Positions 9,402 through 17,602 of a stretch of DNA of 64,000 bases are shown here, one piece after another. The position numbers were made by a program, and so were the translations under genes. Location of the stretch: assembly GCF_003148625.1 (NCBI RefSeq), contig NZ_QGGO01000014.1:96643-160642 (forward strand), read 5' to 3'. The notes below the pieces were generated by a model. That model was not told where the DNA came from. It made no database searches and worked only from the letters and a program-made list of their open reading frames with translations. This DNA is from Arcicella aurantiaca (GTDB lineage: Bacteria > Bacteroidota > Bacteroidia > Cytophagales > Spirosomataceae). How positions within the stretch are numbered: position 1 is the first letter of the stretch; each line of letters starts with the position of its first letter.

Positions 9402-9519
9402 AACTAAATGGGCTTTCACCAAGTTCCATCATAAGGAAAAAAATATTGATTATTTTTTCTAAATAATTATAAAAAAGCCTTTCAGAATTATTTTAAGGCA
9501 TTTTTTGACATAAAAAACA

Positions 9520-9546
9520 ATACATGAAAATATTATCATATATTTG
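9520..9546 (+). promoter_or_regulatory. ArsR operator 2 overlapping the DUF1275 gene -7 box
   Basis: 9520-9543 reads ATACATGA-N8-TCATATAT, with 7 of 8 arm positions paired. It is the inverted counterpart of operator 1. 9539-9546 (TATATTTG) matches the -7 consensus 22 nt before the start at 9569. The symmetric arrangement implies that one regulator controls both directions. Confidence 0.7.
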
Positions 9547-9568
9547 TATTAAAATTCAGAAACAATAA

Positions 9569-10207
9569 ATGACCGCAAAGCAAACTTATATTTCAGCCTT
9601 ATGTTTTTCTTTCATTCCTGGAATAATTAATATTTTAGGTTTGAAATTATTTGGCGTAGTTTTAACAAATGTGACAGGACATTACAGTGGCTTAGTTCAA
9701 CAAATTGGCGTAGAAATATGGCATGACTCCTTCCGAATTTTAGGATATATTGTTACTTATTGGTTAGGCTCTGTCTTTGCATCAACTTGCTTTATTTTGG
9801 GCAATAGAAGAGAAAAATCAATTATAAAAGCAATTCCTACCTTAATTAATTTGGGTTTGATGCTATTTACAATTTTTACAGGCACATTACCAATAACATT
9901 ATTTTTCTTGGCTACGAGCATACAAAATTCATTTGGAGCCAATCATAGTAAAAATGAAATCAGACCTTCGCAAATAACAGGGGTGGTGATGGCTTCGGGA
10001 TTGGATTTTGCCAAATATTTCTTTTCAGACGCTACAAAAGCAATAAAGAAGACGATTAGGTCTTCTTTCATTACTAAAACATTAAATATTTTGGGCTTTG
10101 TTTTGGGAGGAATAACGGCTTTTTATTTTACCAGTATTTCAATTTTGTGGATTCCTGTAATTTTTTACTCGGTCGTTTCTATCTTAATTATTAAACAAAA
10201 ACTTTAG
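9569..10207 (+). CDS. DUF1275 (YoaK-like) membrane protein
   Basis: This 212-aa protein has about six membrane segments and DUF1275 hallmarks: an early PGIINILGLKLFG segment, NVTGHYSGL, and the central ATSIQNSFG...ITGVVMASG region (compare the family's LQN...TGT pattern). The biochemical function of DUF1275 is not established. Its promoter carries a palindrome nearly identical to the one before the divergent arsR, so it probably belongs to the sulfur-stress regulon. The stop codon overlaps the stop of the convergent eboF gene (10204-10207). Confidence 0.85.
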   Translation: MTAKQTYISALCFSFIPGIINILGLKLFGVVLTNVTGHYSGLVQQIGVEIWHDSFRILGYIVTYWLGSVFASTCFILGNRREKSIIKAIPTLINLGLMLFTIFTGTLPITLFFLATSIQNSFGANHSKNEIRPSQITGVVMASGLDFAKYFFSDATKAIKKTIRSSFITKTLNILGFVLGGITAFYFTSISILWIPVIFYSVVSILIIKQKL

Positions 10208-11577
10208 TTTTTTCCAAAAACAGATTTCCAAATTACCTCATAAACGTCTGTTGCTTGAATATCGCCCTCTCCTATTTTTTCATCTGAAATTAGAATTGGA
10301 TAATATTCTTTAGCAGCTAAAGTTCCACCATGTGAACCTTTTATCAAAGTAGCATCTAAAGGAATTACGTCCATTAAATATCTGAAACCTAATAATTTAC
10401 GAGCCAATTTGTATCCTGCACGAAGTTTGATAAATGGATTTTTCGGATTCATAAACATTTCAACAGGGTCATAACCCGGTTTTCGGTGAATATCCACTAA
10501 TCTCGCATAATCTGGTGCTTTCGCATCATCAAACCAATAATAATACGTAAACCATGAATCAGCTTCTGCCATTACTACTAAATCTCCTGAGCGTTCGTGA
10601 TTAAGATTATATTCTTTTTTTCCTTCTTCGTCTAAAACCAAAGCAATGCCTGCGGTATTTTCTAAAATAGTTTTAACTCGTTGTTTTTCAGACAAATCAT
10701 TAAAATAAATATGTGCAATTTGATGGTCTGCCGTAGCAAAAACCTTTGAAGCACCTGCATCTAAAAGTTCTAAACCTTGTTCAATACGAACGGAAATCAA
10801 ACTGTTTTCTCGTAAAATTCTATTAATATGAACAGGACGATTTACGTTATTGATACCATATTCAGAAAGTAAAATAATCTTGGCATTTTTACTTTGATAA
10901 TGTTTTACCAAATCCTCCACCAATTTATCGACTTCCCCTAATTCTTTACTAATTTTTGAAAAATCAACGCCAAATTTCTGTAAACAATAATCTAAATGAG
11001 GCAAATAAATGAGCGACAAAGTGGGGTCTTCAGCTTTATCAACCCAAATTGAAGCATCTGCAATCCATTTTGAAGATTTAATATTGGCATTGGGTCCCCA
11101 AAAACTAAACAATGGAAATGTACCTAATTCGGCTTGTAATTTATCTCGTAAATCTGCTGGATATGAATAACAATCAGGAGCTTTAACGCCATCTGCGTGA
11201 TACTGCGGACGTGGCGTAACGCTAAAATCAGCCGAAGAATACATATTATACCACCAAAACATTTTGGAACAAGTAAACTTAGGATTCTGTTTTTTTGCGG
11301 CTTCCCAAATTTTTTCTGCTTTTACCAATTTGTTAGATTGTTTCCAAAATTTCACTTCACTTTCATCACGGTCGTACCAACCATTTCCTACAATTCCGTG
11401 AGTATCAGCATTTTTCCCTGTCACATAACAACTTTGAGCAGTTGTGGTAACGGCAGGAAAAACTGGTTTTATATGTGTTAATTGATGTTCTGCAAGATAT
11501 TTTTGTATAAATGGTGTATGTTCACCAATGACACTGGTACTTAGCCCGACAATATCTATAACTACTGTTTTTTGCAT
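10204..11577 (-). CDS. eboF: EboF-like alkaline-phosphatase-superfamily protein
   Basis: This 457-aa member of the nucleotide pyrophosphatase/phosphodiesterase branch of the AlkP superfamily opens with a metal-binding Asp (VVIDIVGLS). Its nucleophile region is VTTTAQSCYVTGKNADTHGIVGN, and later metal ligands are SLIYLPHLDY, LLSEYGI and GSHGG. It is the last gene of a run with the order eboA-B-C-D-E-F, which is why I call it EboF. It lacks a signal peptide. The substrate is unknown; the ebo set is linked to export of scytonemin precursors in cyanobacteria and to other secondary products elsewhere. A REPIN-like repeat lies between it and eboE. Confidence 0.88.
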   Translation of the reverse strand: MQKTVVIDIVGLSTSVIGEHTPFIQKYLAEHQLTHIKPVFPAVTTTAQSCYVTGKNADTHGIVGNGWYDRDESEVKFWKQSNKLVKAEKIWEAAKKQNPKFTCSKMFWWYNMYSSADFSVTPRPQYHADGVKAPDCYSYPADLRDKLQAELGTFPLFSFWGPNANIKSSKWIADASIWVDKAEDPTLSLIYLPHLDYCLQKFGVDFSKISKELGEVDKLVEDLVKHYQSKNAKIILLSEYGINNVNRPVHINRILRENSLISVRIEQGLELLDAGASKVFATADHQIAHIYFNDLSEKQRVKTILENTAGIALVLDEEGKKEYNLNHERSGDLVVMAEADSWFTYYYWFDDAKAPDYARLVDIHRKPGYDPVEMFMNPKNPFIKLRAGYKLARKLLGFRYLMDVIPLDATLIKGSHGGTLAAKEYYPILISDEKIGEGDIQATDVYEVIWKSVFGKN

Positions 11578-11591
11578 AATAGTTGATGAGT

Positions 11592-11655
11592 GTGTACCAC
11601 AGACTTTAGTCTGTAAGTTAAGTTTTATTGTGTTTCAGACTAAAGTCTGAGTTAC
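11592..11655. repeat. REPIN-like paired palindromes (CAGACTTTAGTCTG)
   Basis: Two 14-bp palindromes, CAGACTTTAGTCTG (11600-11613) and CAGACTAAAGTCTG (11636-11649), stand in inverted arrangement with GTAC/GTTAC flanks about 22 bp apart. The same structure recurs at 29063-29116. The terminal GTTAC supplies the stop codon of eboE. This is the layout of REP doublets mobilised by RAYT (Y1-type) transposases, none of which is in the window. Confidence 0.8.
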
Positions 11656-12851
11656 TTCAAAATGCTTTGAACCCAAGCAATTTCACGGATAATCGACTCA
11701 TTTAAAGGCACTTGAACTTCTGAAGGTAAAACGCCCCAAGTATAAGTTTCTATTTCTAAATGATTGGTAAATGGTTGTGCTTTTTGGATAGCTAAGGTTT
11801 TTATAATTTCAGACTGTGTTGAGTCTAATAATCCATAAGTATCCAAAAACAAAGGCACGTGAAAATGTACTCGCCATTGGGTATATTTCCCTTCTTCAAA
11901 ACCATCAATGGCTTGTTTCAAATCTGGGAATTTATCATATTTTCCATCTGAACGAAGAGCCACAACTTGATGCAAATAAGTTGGTTCGTCATATTGGGCA
12001 ATTGCTTGTAATTTCGCTTGTGCATCACTTGTGAAATCGACTTTTATAGCAGAACTAATCTGAATTTTACCCACTTTAATTCCTAACTCATTTAATTTAT
12101 CAATGGCTGGTTGTGGTTCTTCGTAACTCACGCCAAAATGACAAATATCGTAGCATAATTGAATGTGCGTATGAATAATTTCAATGGCTTTTTCTTCCGA
12201 AATCGACTTTTGAGCAAAATGTTCAATTGCCATCGGAATTAAGGTATTTTGGTACCAATCCAGAAATTCGGCAGAGTTTTCTAAAATTCCATCGGGTTCG
12301 GGTTCAATATCCAAATGAAGAATTTTACCTGTATCCTGTGCAATCAAAAGCAATTCATCCACCACAGTAAGCATATTTTGCGTAGCCGTTTGAATAGCCT
12401 CCGTCAAAGCCGTTTCATCTTTCCACCAAAAACGATACGATAATGGAGAAGTAGAAATTCCACCTTCAGTCAAGTGGTTTGGCAATAATCTTGACAATAA
12501 TTGGAACATTCTTATGGTATAGGCAACACGTTCATCACTCGTCCAATCGGGAGCGTGAACTTGGTCTTTTACGACTACGTCATGAAATCCACCATACGGA
12601 AAACCATTCATTGTAAAGACGTAGCAATCTTTTTCAGTCAACCAATTTTGGAATAATTCAAAATTTTTAGGGTCGAATAAGTCAATACTTGCCAAGTTTG
12701 CTAATCTCAAACCGATTCCCATTGGAGCATCAGGAGAGACTTTCGCCTTGATATTAGGGATATTTTCTTGCAAAACAGCAAAATGATGTTGCCAGTCTTC
12801 GCCAGTATGAATGTTACTACAATAAGTTAAATGTCCAAAGGGAGTTTGCAT
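11652..12851 (-). CDS. eboE: EboE-like TIM-barrel metabolite-traffic protein
   Basis: This is a sugar-phosphate-isomerase/xylose-isomerase-like TIM barrel. I place the start at the ATG at 12851 because the family opens with FGHLTYCSNIHTGEDW; the frame continues to 12935, but that part crosses a short palindrome and looks non-coding. Barrel segments include MGIGLRLANLAS, LHLDIEPEPDGILE (acidic metal-site type) and LCYDICHFGVSYEEP. The product is 399 aa and soluble. It lies between eboD and eboF in a complete ebo operon. The terminal codons and TAA fall in the GTTAC edge of a REPIN-like repeat, so the C-terminus may have been reshaped by repeat insertion. The catalytic role is unknown. Confidence 0.88.
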   Translation of the reverse strand: MQTPFGHLTYCSNIHTGEDWQHHFAVLQENIPNIKAKVSPDAPMGIGLRLANLASIDLFDPKNFELFQNWLTEKDCYVFTMNGFPYGGFHDVVVKDQVHAPDWTSDERVAYTIRMFQLLSRLLPNHLTEGGISTSPLSYRFWWKDETALTEAIQTATQNMLTVVDELLLIAQDTGKILHLDIEPEPDGILENSAEFLDWYQNTLIPMAIEHFAQKSISEEKAIEIIHTHIQLCYDICHFGVSYEEPQPAIDKLNELGIKVGKIQISSAIKVDFTSDAQAKLQAIAQYDEPTYLHQVVALRSDGKYDKFPDLKQAIDGFEEGKYTQWRVHFHVPLFLDTYGLLDSTQSEIIKTLAIQKAQPFTNHLEIETYTWGVLPSEVQVPLNESIIREIAWVQSILK

Positions 12852-12862
12852 GGTTTCTGAAG

Positions 12863-12963
12863 AACCCTTCCGAGGGTTTGTAATATTATTTGAAGGGAGA
12901 TTTTCAAAAAAACGCACCATAATTGACTTGGGCAAACCTCCCGAAAGTTTTAAAACTTTCGGG
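12863..12963. repeat. Two short palindromes between eboD and eboE
   Basis: AACCCTTCCGAGGGTTT (12863-12879) and a perfect 24-bp palindrome at 12940-12963 (CCCGAAAGTTTT and its complement). The second is related to the palindrome at 16431-16460. They support a downstream start for eboE. Confidence 0.7.
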
Positions 12964-13008
12964 AAGTTCAGCGTCGAATGATACTTTTAATCTTAAAATT
13001 TCCCTAAA

Positions 13009-14151
13009 CTACGAGATTTTCAAAATATCAACAGATTGTTTCATTAATTCAAAGTCGATTTCGTGAACTTCTACGCCTTTTCCAAGTGCTACTAAAAGGG
13101 TAATTGTCAATTCTCCACCTAAATGTTCTTGAAATTCTTGAAGTCCTTTCCAAAGATTTATTTTATCATTTTCTGCCAATGCAGGATGATAAATTTCAAA
13201 GCCTAAAGTTTTTAATAATGTGATGATTCGAGCGAGTTCATCGGCAGTAATTTGTTCTTTTAAATGCGAATAAACTGAATCAAGGGCAATTCCAATGGCT
13301 ACGGCTTCTCCATGACGAATTTCAAAATTGGTTAAATATTCCAATTTATGAGCCGCCCAATGTCCAAAATCTAAGGGTCGGGCAGAACCTAATTCAAAAG
13401 GGTCGCCACTTGAAATATGCTGAACGTGTAACTCCGCACTTCTAAAAATTTGATGAAACATCACTGCTTCATCACGTTTTGCCATTGCCTCTGCATTCCC
13501 TTCCAACCACTCAAAAAAAGCTAAATCTTTAATCAAAGCCACTTTTATCGCTTCTGAAATACCAGAACGCCAATCTCTATCACTGAGTGTTCGCAAGAAA
13601 TTGGAATCATTAAATACTGCAATTGGGGGTGCAAATGTGCCTAAAAAGTTCTTTTTCCCGAAGTAGTTTACGCCATTTTTTACGCCAACACCTGAATCAT
13701 TTTGCGACAAAACGGTACTTGGAATTCTGATATGTTTTACTCCACGATGGGCAATGGCAGAAGCATAACCTGTAACATCTAAAAATGCTCCTCCACCAAT
13801 GGCAGCCACAAACGAATGACGGTCAATACCATGTTTGTCAATGGCTTGTAAAATAGTTTCTAAAACTTGTGGGTCATTTTTTACTTTTTCGCCACCTTCA
13901 AAAACTAAAATCTCAGGTACTAAAGTTAAAGCATCTTGATTAGCGAAATAGTTTTTAATGGCTTCGGGTAAATATTCGTGGTTTTCAGCTACTCCTGCAT
14001 CTACTAAAAACAATATCTTCTTGCGGAAATTGGCATTGCCAAAATTTTTCAAAAAGTTGATAAAAGTCTCATTTTCAAGTGAAAACATATTTTCCGTAAA
14101 AATAACATTATACGTAAATGGCACTTGAAATGATTGTTGTATTTGAGTCAT
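13009..14151 (-). CDS. eboD: EboD, 3-dehydroquinate synthase-like protein
   Basis: This 380-aa protein of the AroB/sedoheptulose-7-phosphate cyclase superfamily has the NAD site region AIGGGAFLDVTGYASAIAHRGVKHIRIPSTVLSQ, followed by SGVGVKNGVNYFGKKNFLGTFAPP. Metal-ligand segments are SGISEAIKVALI (Glu), DFGHWAAHKLE (His) and RHGEAVAIGIALDS (His). These are the conserved zinc ligands of the superfamily, so catalysis is likely retained. Genomic place (eboC-D-E) identifies it as EboD and not the housekeeping AroB. The actual ketose or cyclitol substrate is unknown. Soluble; no signal peptide. Confidence 0.9.
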   Translation of the reverse strand: MTQIQQSFQVPFTYNVIFTENMFSLENETFINFLKNFGNANFRKKILFLVDAGVAENHEYLPEAIKNYFANQDALTLVPEILVFEGGEKVKNDPQVLETILQAIDKHGIDRHSFVAAIGGGAFLDVTGYASAIAHRGVKHIRIPSTVLSQNDSGVGVKNGVNYFGKKNFLGTFAPPIAVFNDSNFLRTLSDRDWRSGISEAIKVALIKDLAFFEWLEGNAEAMAKRDEAVMFHQIFRSAELHVQHISSGDPFELGSARPLDFGHWAAHKLEYLTNFEIRHGEAVAIGIALDSVYSHLKEQITADELARIITLLKTLGFEIYHPALAENDKINLWKGLQEFQEHLGGELTITLLVALGKGVEVHEIDFELMKQSVDILKIS

Positions 14152-14161
14152 TGTTGAATTT

Positions 14162-14267
14162 TATATTAGGGATTAGGATTTAGGGGTTAGTGGTTAGTAT
14201 TTCGAATTTTCTACAATAGAATGTCTAAAATAGTTACAGAAAACTAAAACCAGAAACCTAAAACCTT
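14162..14267. repeat. Inverted heptad-type arms between eboC and eboD
   Basis: The left arm (about 14164-14200, TTAGGGATTAGGATTTAGGG type) faces a right arm (about 14241-14267, AACTAAAACCAGAAACCTAA type) that is roughly its reverse complement. The gap sits inside the ebo operon without an obvious terminator T-tract. Confidence 0.65.
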
Positions 14268-14269
14268 TA

Positions 14270-15145
14270 CTAAGTTACCGCAAAAAGTTTTGCGATTTTA
14301 ATGGACAAAGGTAATAATAACAAAACCATAATTGCCACAAGATAGTTACCAGAAACACTTACCCAAGCCGCATCCATCACGATTAACGCAAGTACGCCCG
14401 CTTTTACAGCCTTGCCAATATTTGCCCCAATTGGATTTTGAATAGCCGTAAATAGCGGTTTGAAAATAAGATAAATGTGTAAAAGCACAAAAGGAAGTGT
14501 TATGAGAACATTCCCGAATTGATAAGACAAAGCTATTTGTGAAATACTCACAATGCTATAAAGAAAGCCAGCAAAATATAAAATTGATTTACTTCCTCCG
14601 TGAACTTCTCCCCTACTAATCATGGTAATGGCAGCAATGTACAAAACAGGAAAAATACCAATCCACCACCAATCTTGAAAGGACGACATGATGACACTCA
14701 TACCCAAAAGCAAATTGCCTCCCCGACAAAGCCCCATATTGATTGGTCCTAAAAAAGCATGATGTTTTCCAAATTTATCATAAACTAACGCTAAAATGGC
14801 TACTACAATGGCGATTACCATGCTATTGAAACTTACTAAAAAGGCACAAAACACGCCTAAAATCAACAAAATACTACCTAAAAGTGTAGCATTTTGTTTG
14901 GAAACTTTCCCACTTGGAATTGCTCTTTCGGGGCGTTCAATAGCATCTAATTCAGCATCAAAAACGTCATTAAAAACAACGCCTCCACCATATAAACCAA
15001 CCGTTGAAAGACTTAGTAAAAGTATAGTTTGAAGTGATAAAGCATCTGTCGAAAACACAAATTTTGCAATTGAAAGACCTGCCATAATATCCGCAATAGC
15101 CGTAATCAAATTGGCTGGTCGCATCAGTTGTAAGTAATATTTCAT
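14270..15145 (-). CDS. eboC: EboC, UbiA-family prenyltransferase
   Basis: This 291-aa polytopic membrane protein (about eight to nine hydrophobic helices) carries the UbiA acidic motif NDVFDAELDAIERPERAIPSG (about 59-79), i.e. NDxxDxxxD followed by RPxRxIPSG. The second acidic loop corresponds to VYDKFGKHHAFLGPINMG. UbiA enzymes transfer prenyl or other lipid groups to acceptors in the membrane. EboC has been implicated in moving the scytonemin monomer towards the periplasm in Nostoc. Its place between eboB and eboD supports the assignment. Prenyl donor and acceptor are unknown here. Confidence 0.92.
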   Translation of the reverse strand: MKYYLQLMRPANLITAIADIMAGLSIAKFVFSTDALSLQTILLLSLSTVGLYGGGVVFNDVFDAELDAIERPERAIPSGKVSKQNATLLGSILLILGVFCAFLVSFNSMVIAIVVAILALVYDKFGKHHAFLGPINMGLCRGGNLLLGMSVIMSSFQDWWWIGIFPVLYIAAITMISRGEVHGGSKSILYFAGFLYSIVSISQIALSYQFGNVLITLPFVLLHIYLIFKPLFTAIQNPIGANIGKAVKAGVLALIVMDAAWVSVSGNYLVAIMVLLLLPLSIKIAKLFAVT

Positions 15146-15156
15146 TTCTTAATTTC

Positions 15157-16176
15157 TTATCGAATCACAATCGCATCTTTGTCGATTCTTGGTTGTTGTC
15201 CTCCTCTTAAAATAGTATTTCCGTTGAATTTTTGCGTTTGGTCAATCACCACAGGTTCTTCAAAATCTGCCACATTTATTTGTCCACTTTGGGCAAAAGC
15301 ATCAATGGCATTTTGGTAAGTTACCAAACGAATATCTTCATCTGAAATTCCTTTCAATTTCATCAAAGCAGCCGTTTTCGGAATGGCTAATGGGTCGCTA
15401 ATGCCCCAATCTGCGGCAGAATTAATCATTATTCTCTCTGAACCGTACTGTTTTACCACTTCCACCATGCGTTCATTACCCATTTTGGTAAATGGATAAA
15501 TCGTGAAAGCTGCATAAAATCCTTGGTCAAGTACCGACTTTACGGTTTCTTCATTATTATGGTCGATGATAACCATTTTAGGGTCGATTCCATGTTCCAA
15601 AGCAATTGCCATACTGCGTTCTGTTCCTTTCTTTTTATCACGATGTGGCGTGTGAACTTGCACAGGCAAACTCATTTCTTTGGCTAATTCTAACTGCAAG
15701 CGGTAGTATTTTTCTTCGGCAGCCGTTTGGTCGTCAAAACCAATTTCACCAACGCCCACAACGCCTTCTTTCATCAAATACAATGGCAATATTTCCATTA
15801 CTTGCTCCGCCAATGCTTCATTATTAGCTTCACGAGAATTTAATCCGATAGTGCAATAATGTTTAATACCAAATTGCGAAGAACGGAAACGTTCCCAACC
15901 TACCAAACTACTGTAATAATCTTTAAAAGTAGCCAAACCTGTACGTGGCTGACCCAACCAAAAAGCAGGTTCAATAATTGCCACAACACCTGCATCTGCC
16001 AACGCCTGATAGTCGTCGGTAGTACGGGAAGTCATGTGGATATGCGGGTCAAAAAACTTCATGTCCGCAATTAAATCCTTGTAATTACTAAATTCAGTAT
16101 TGGAAGAAATTATATTGGCTTGCGATTCTTCAAAATGTGAAGGATTCTGCTTTATTTCATCGTGATTAAGACACAT
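15157..16176 (-). CDS. eboB: EboB, TatD-like metal-dependent hydrolase
   Basis: This 339-aa TIM-barrel hydrolase has FFDPHIHMTSRT (HxH metal motif), VGVGEIGFDDQT (Glu ligand), VQVHTPHRDKK (His), IIDHNNEETV (His) and INSAADWGISDP (Asp). It has extra N-terminal residues compared with standard TatD (about 256 aa, compare the gene at 63118). It ends 11 nt before eboC starts. In ebo clusters this position is taken by EboB. A separate housekeeping-type TatD is present at the other end of the window, which supports a dedicated role. Substrate unknown. Confidence 0.9.
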   Translation of the reverse strand: MCLNHDEIKQNPSHFEESQANIISSNTEFSNYKDLIADMKFFDPHIHMTSRTTDDYQALADAGVVAIIEPAFWLGQPRTGLATFKDYYSSLVGWERFRSSQFGIKHYCTIGLNSREANNEALAEQVMEILPLYLMKEGVVGVGEIGFDDQTAAEEKYYRLQLELAKEMSLPVQVHTPHRDKKKGTERSMAIALEHGIDPKMVIIDHNNEETVKSVLDQGFYAAFTIYPFTKMGNERMVEVVKQYGSERIMINSAADWGISDPLAIPKTAALMKLKGISDEDIRLVTYQNAIDAFAQSGQINVADFEEPVVIDQTQKFNGNTILRGGQQPRIDKDAIVIR

Positions 16177-16563
16177 TGTAATGATTATTTTATTTTAAAA
16201 GAAATAGCAATTTTGCGAATAACGAACATTCCAACAAAAAGCATTTCATGATTATTTAAACCTTCGTAGATTTCTACCAAACACGTTTTAACGAAAGTTC
16301 AAAGATGATATTTTTTGCAATAATTTATGACCTTATTTATGATTGTTGGGTCAGTTTAGCATATTTGAGATAGTAACTTTACGAAAGTTTTAAAACTCAA
16401 AGAATTTCCAGTTTCAACTCGGATAAGAAACTTCTCGAAAGTTTTAGAACTTTCGAGAAGTTGTCCTCAAACAGAAAAAATCACGAAAAACTGAGAAAAA
16501 TAAAAACTTCTAATACGTTCGTGAATAAATCACTAACTCACAATTCACTCATTCAAAACTGAA
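16177..16563. repeat. 387-bp gap between eboA and eboB with a long palindrome
   Basis: The gap holds no convincing gene. 16431-16460 is a 30-bp near-perfect palindrome (CTTCTCGAAAGTTTT and its complement, one mismatched pair). Just before it, 16382-16396 carries a partial copy (CGAAAGTTTTAAAAC). The same core recurs at 12940-12963. The T-tract expected of a strong terminator is not obvious, so eboA may still be co-transcribed with eboB. Confidence 0.7.
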
Positions 16564-17388
16564 CTACCCATAACAAATAGCTGATTGATTTTCTAAATAT
16601 TCCCAAGACAACATTTCTGGATTTATCGCTAATGAATATTTATTTAGTAAATCTTTCGCTTCAGAATTTGTCGTTTGGGAACAAACTAAAGTGGCAGCAA
16701 TTTGATTTTGAAGGTCATTTGAAAGAAATAAACTTTCTAAATCTTTAATAATAATTTCATTTAAAAAATTAGTTACCAAACGCCAAACTTGTGATGGAAT
16801 TCTTCGTCCTGCCGCCCAACGTTCATGGGCAAAATCTGAAAGTGTATCAGCTAAATGTTGATTAGCTCGTGAATCCAATCCAATAATTTGATGAATTGGT
16901 TTCTCATTGAAAATACACTTCAAAACCAATTGATTCCATGCTAATTCAGAAAAGTATTTTACGGGATAAACATTATTGAAAGCAATTGAATCAAAAATAT
17001 CTCCTACGTTTGAACGAACCGCATCAGTTGCTCTTAAAAGCCATTTTTCTGGGTTTTGAAACAATGGTAAAGCTGAATAAAGAGCAATAGATTCGTGGAT
17101 TTCGGCAGTATCAAAAAGCATATTTATTTGTTCTTCAAAACCTTCTGGATTCATTTCCTCTAATTTCAATAACAAATAAACTCTCACCAAGCGGTCAAAT
17201 GTCCAATTTTGGGTTTGATTTCCTTCAATTTCAAAACTTATCAATCGTTTCCCAATAAATCTTGGAGCTGATACAAATGCCAATTGGGTAGATTTTGCAT
17301 TGCTTATTTTTTCATTGAGCCAAGCAAGTTCTTTTTCGTTGGCGTTCTCCTGTATAATTTCAAATATTTTATCTAAAGTCCTTACCAT
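16564..17388 (-). CDS. eboA: EboA-like protein
   Basis: This soluble 274-aa, helix-rich protein contains W/L-rich segments (ELAWLNEKISNAKS, FNNVYPVKYFSELAWNQLVLKCIF) and a DTLSDFAHERWAAGRR motif. It opens the ebo gene run, as expected for EboA. I use the ATG at 17388: a candidate -7 box lies at 17413-17420, inside the 13-codon extension that a start at 17427 would need. EboA has no assigned biochemical activity. The rating rests on operon position plus general resemblance. Confidence 0.8.
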   Translation of the reverse strand: MVRTLDKIFEIIQENANEKELAWLNEKISNAKSTQLAFVSAPRFIGKRLISFEIEGNQTQNWTFDRLVRVYLLLKLEEMNPEGFEEQINMLFDTAEIHESIALYSALPLFQNPEKWLLRATDAVRSNVGDIFDSIAFNNVYPVKYFSELAWNQLVLKCIFNEKPIHQIIGLDSRANQHLADTLSDFAHERWAAGRRIPSQVWRLVTNFLNEIIIKDLESLFLSNDLQNQIAATLVCSQTTNSEAKDLLNKYSLAINPEMLSWEYLENQSAICYG

Positions 17389-17412
17389 TTTCAATAATTC
17401 TTGATATTTCCC

Positions 17413-17420
17413 CAAAGATA
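17413..17420 (-). promoter_or_regulatory. Candidate -7 element of the ebo operon
   Basis: On the minus strand this reads TATCTTTG, matching TAnnTTTG, 24 nt upstream of the chosen eboA start. No -33 match at normal spacing was recognised. Confidence 0.4.
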
Positions 17421-17602
17421 AAGCCAAGAAATCAATAATTCTTTATGAATGATTAACTAACTAATATGACTTTTCTCATTTAGGTCGCTGAGATTTTGTT
17501 ACAATTATTCCTACAATAATCTAATTAAACACAGATAAAGAATGGGATAAAATATCGTAATTTCGGGTCAATTAAAATCCAATGACTCTCAAAATCAAAA
17601 CT

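Noticed and set aside
12852..12935. N-terminal extension of EboE
   Set aside because: The extra residues cross a palindromic repeat and precede the conserved FGHLTYC start.
13009..14151. Housekeeping 3-dehydroquinate synthase AroB
   Set aside because: No other shikimate genes are nearby and the gene is embedded in a complete ebo order.
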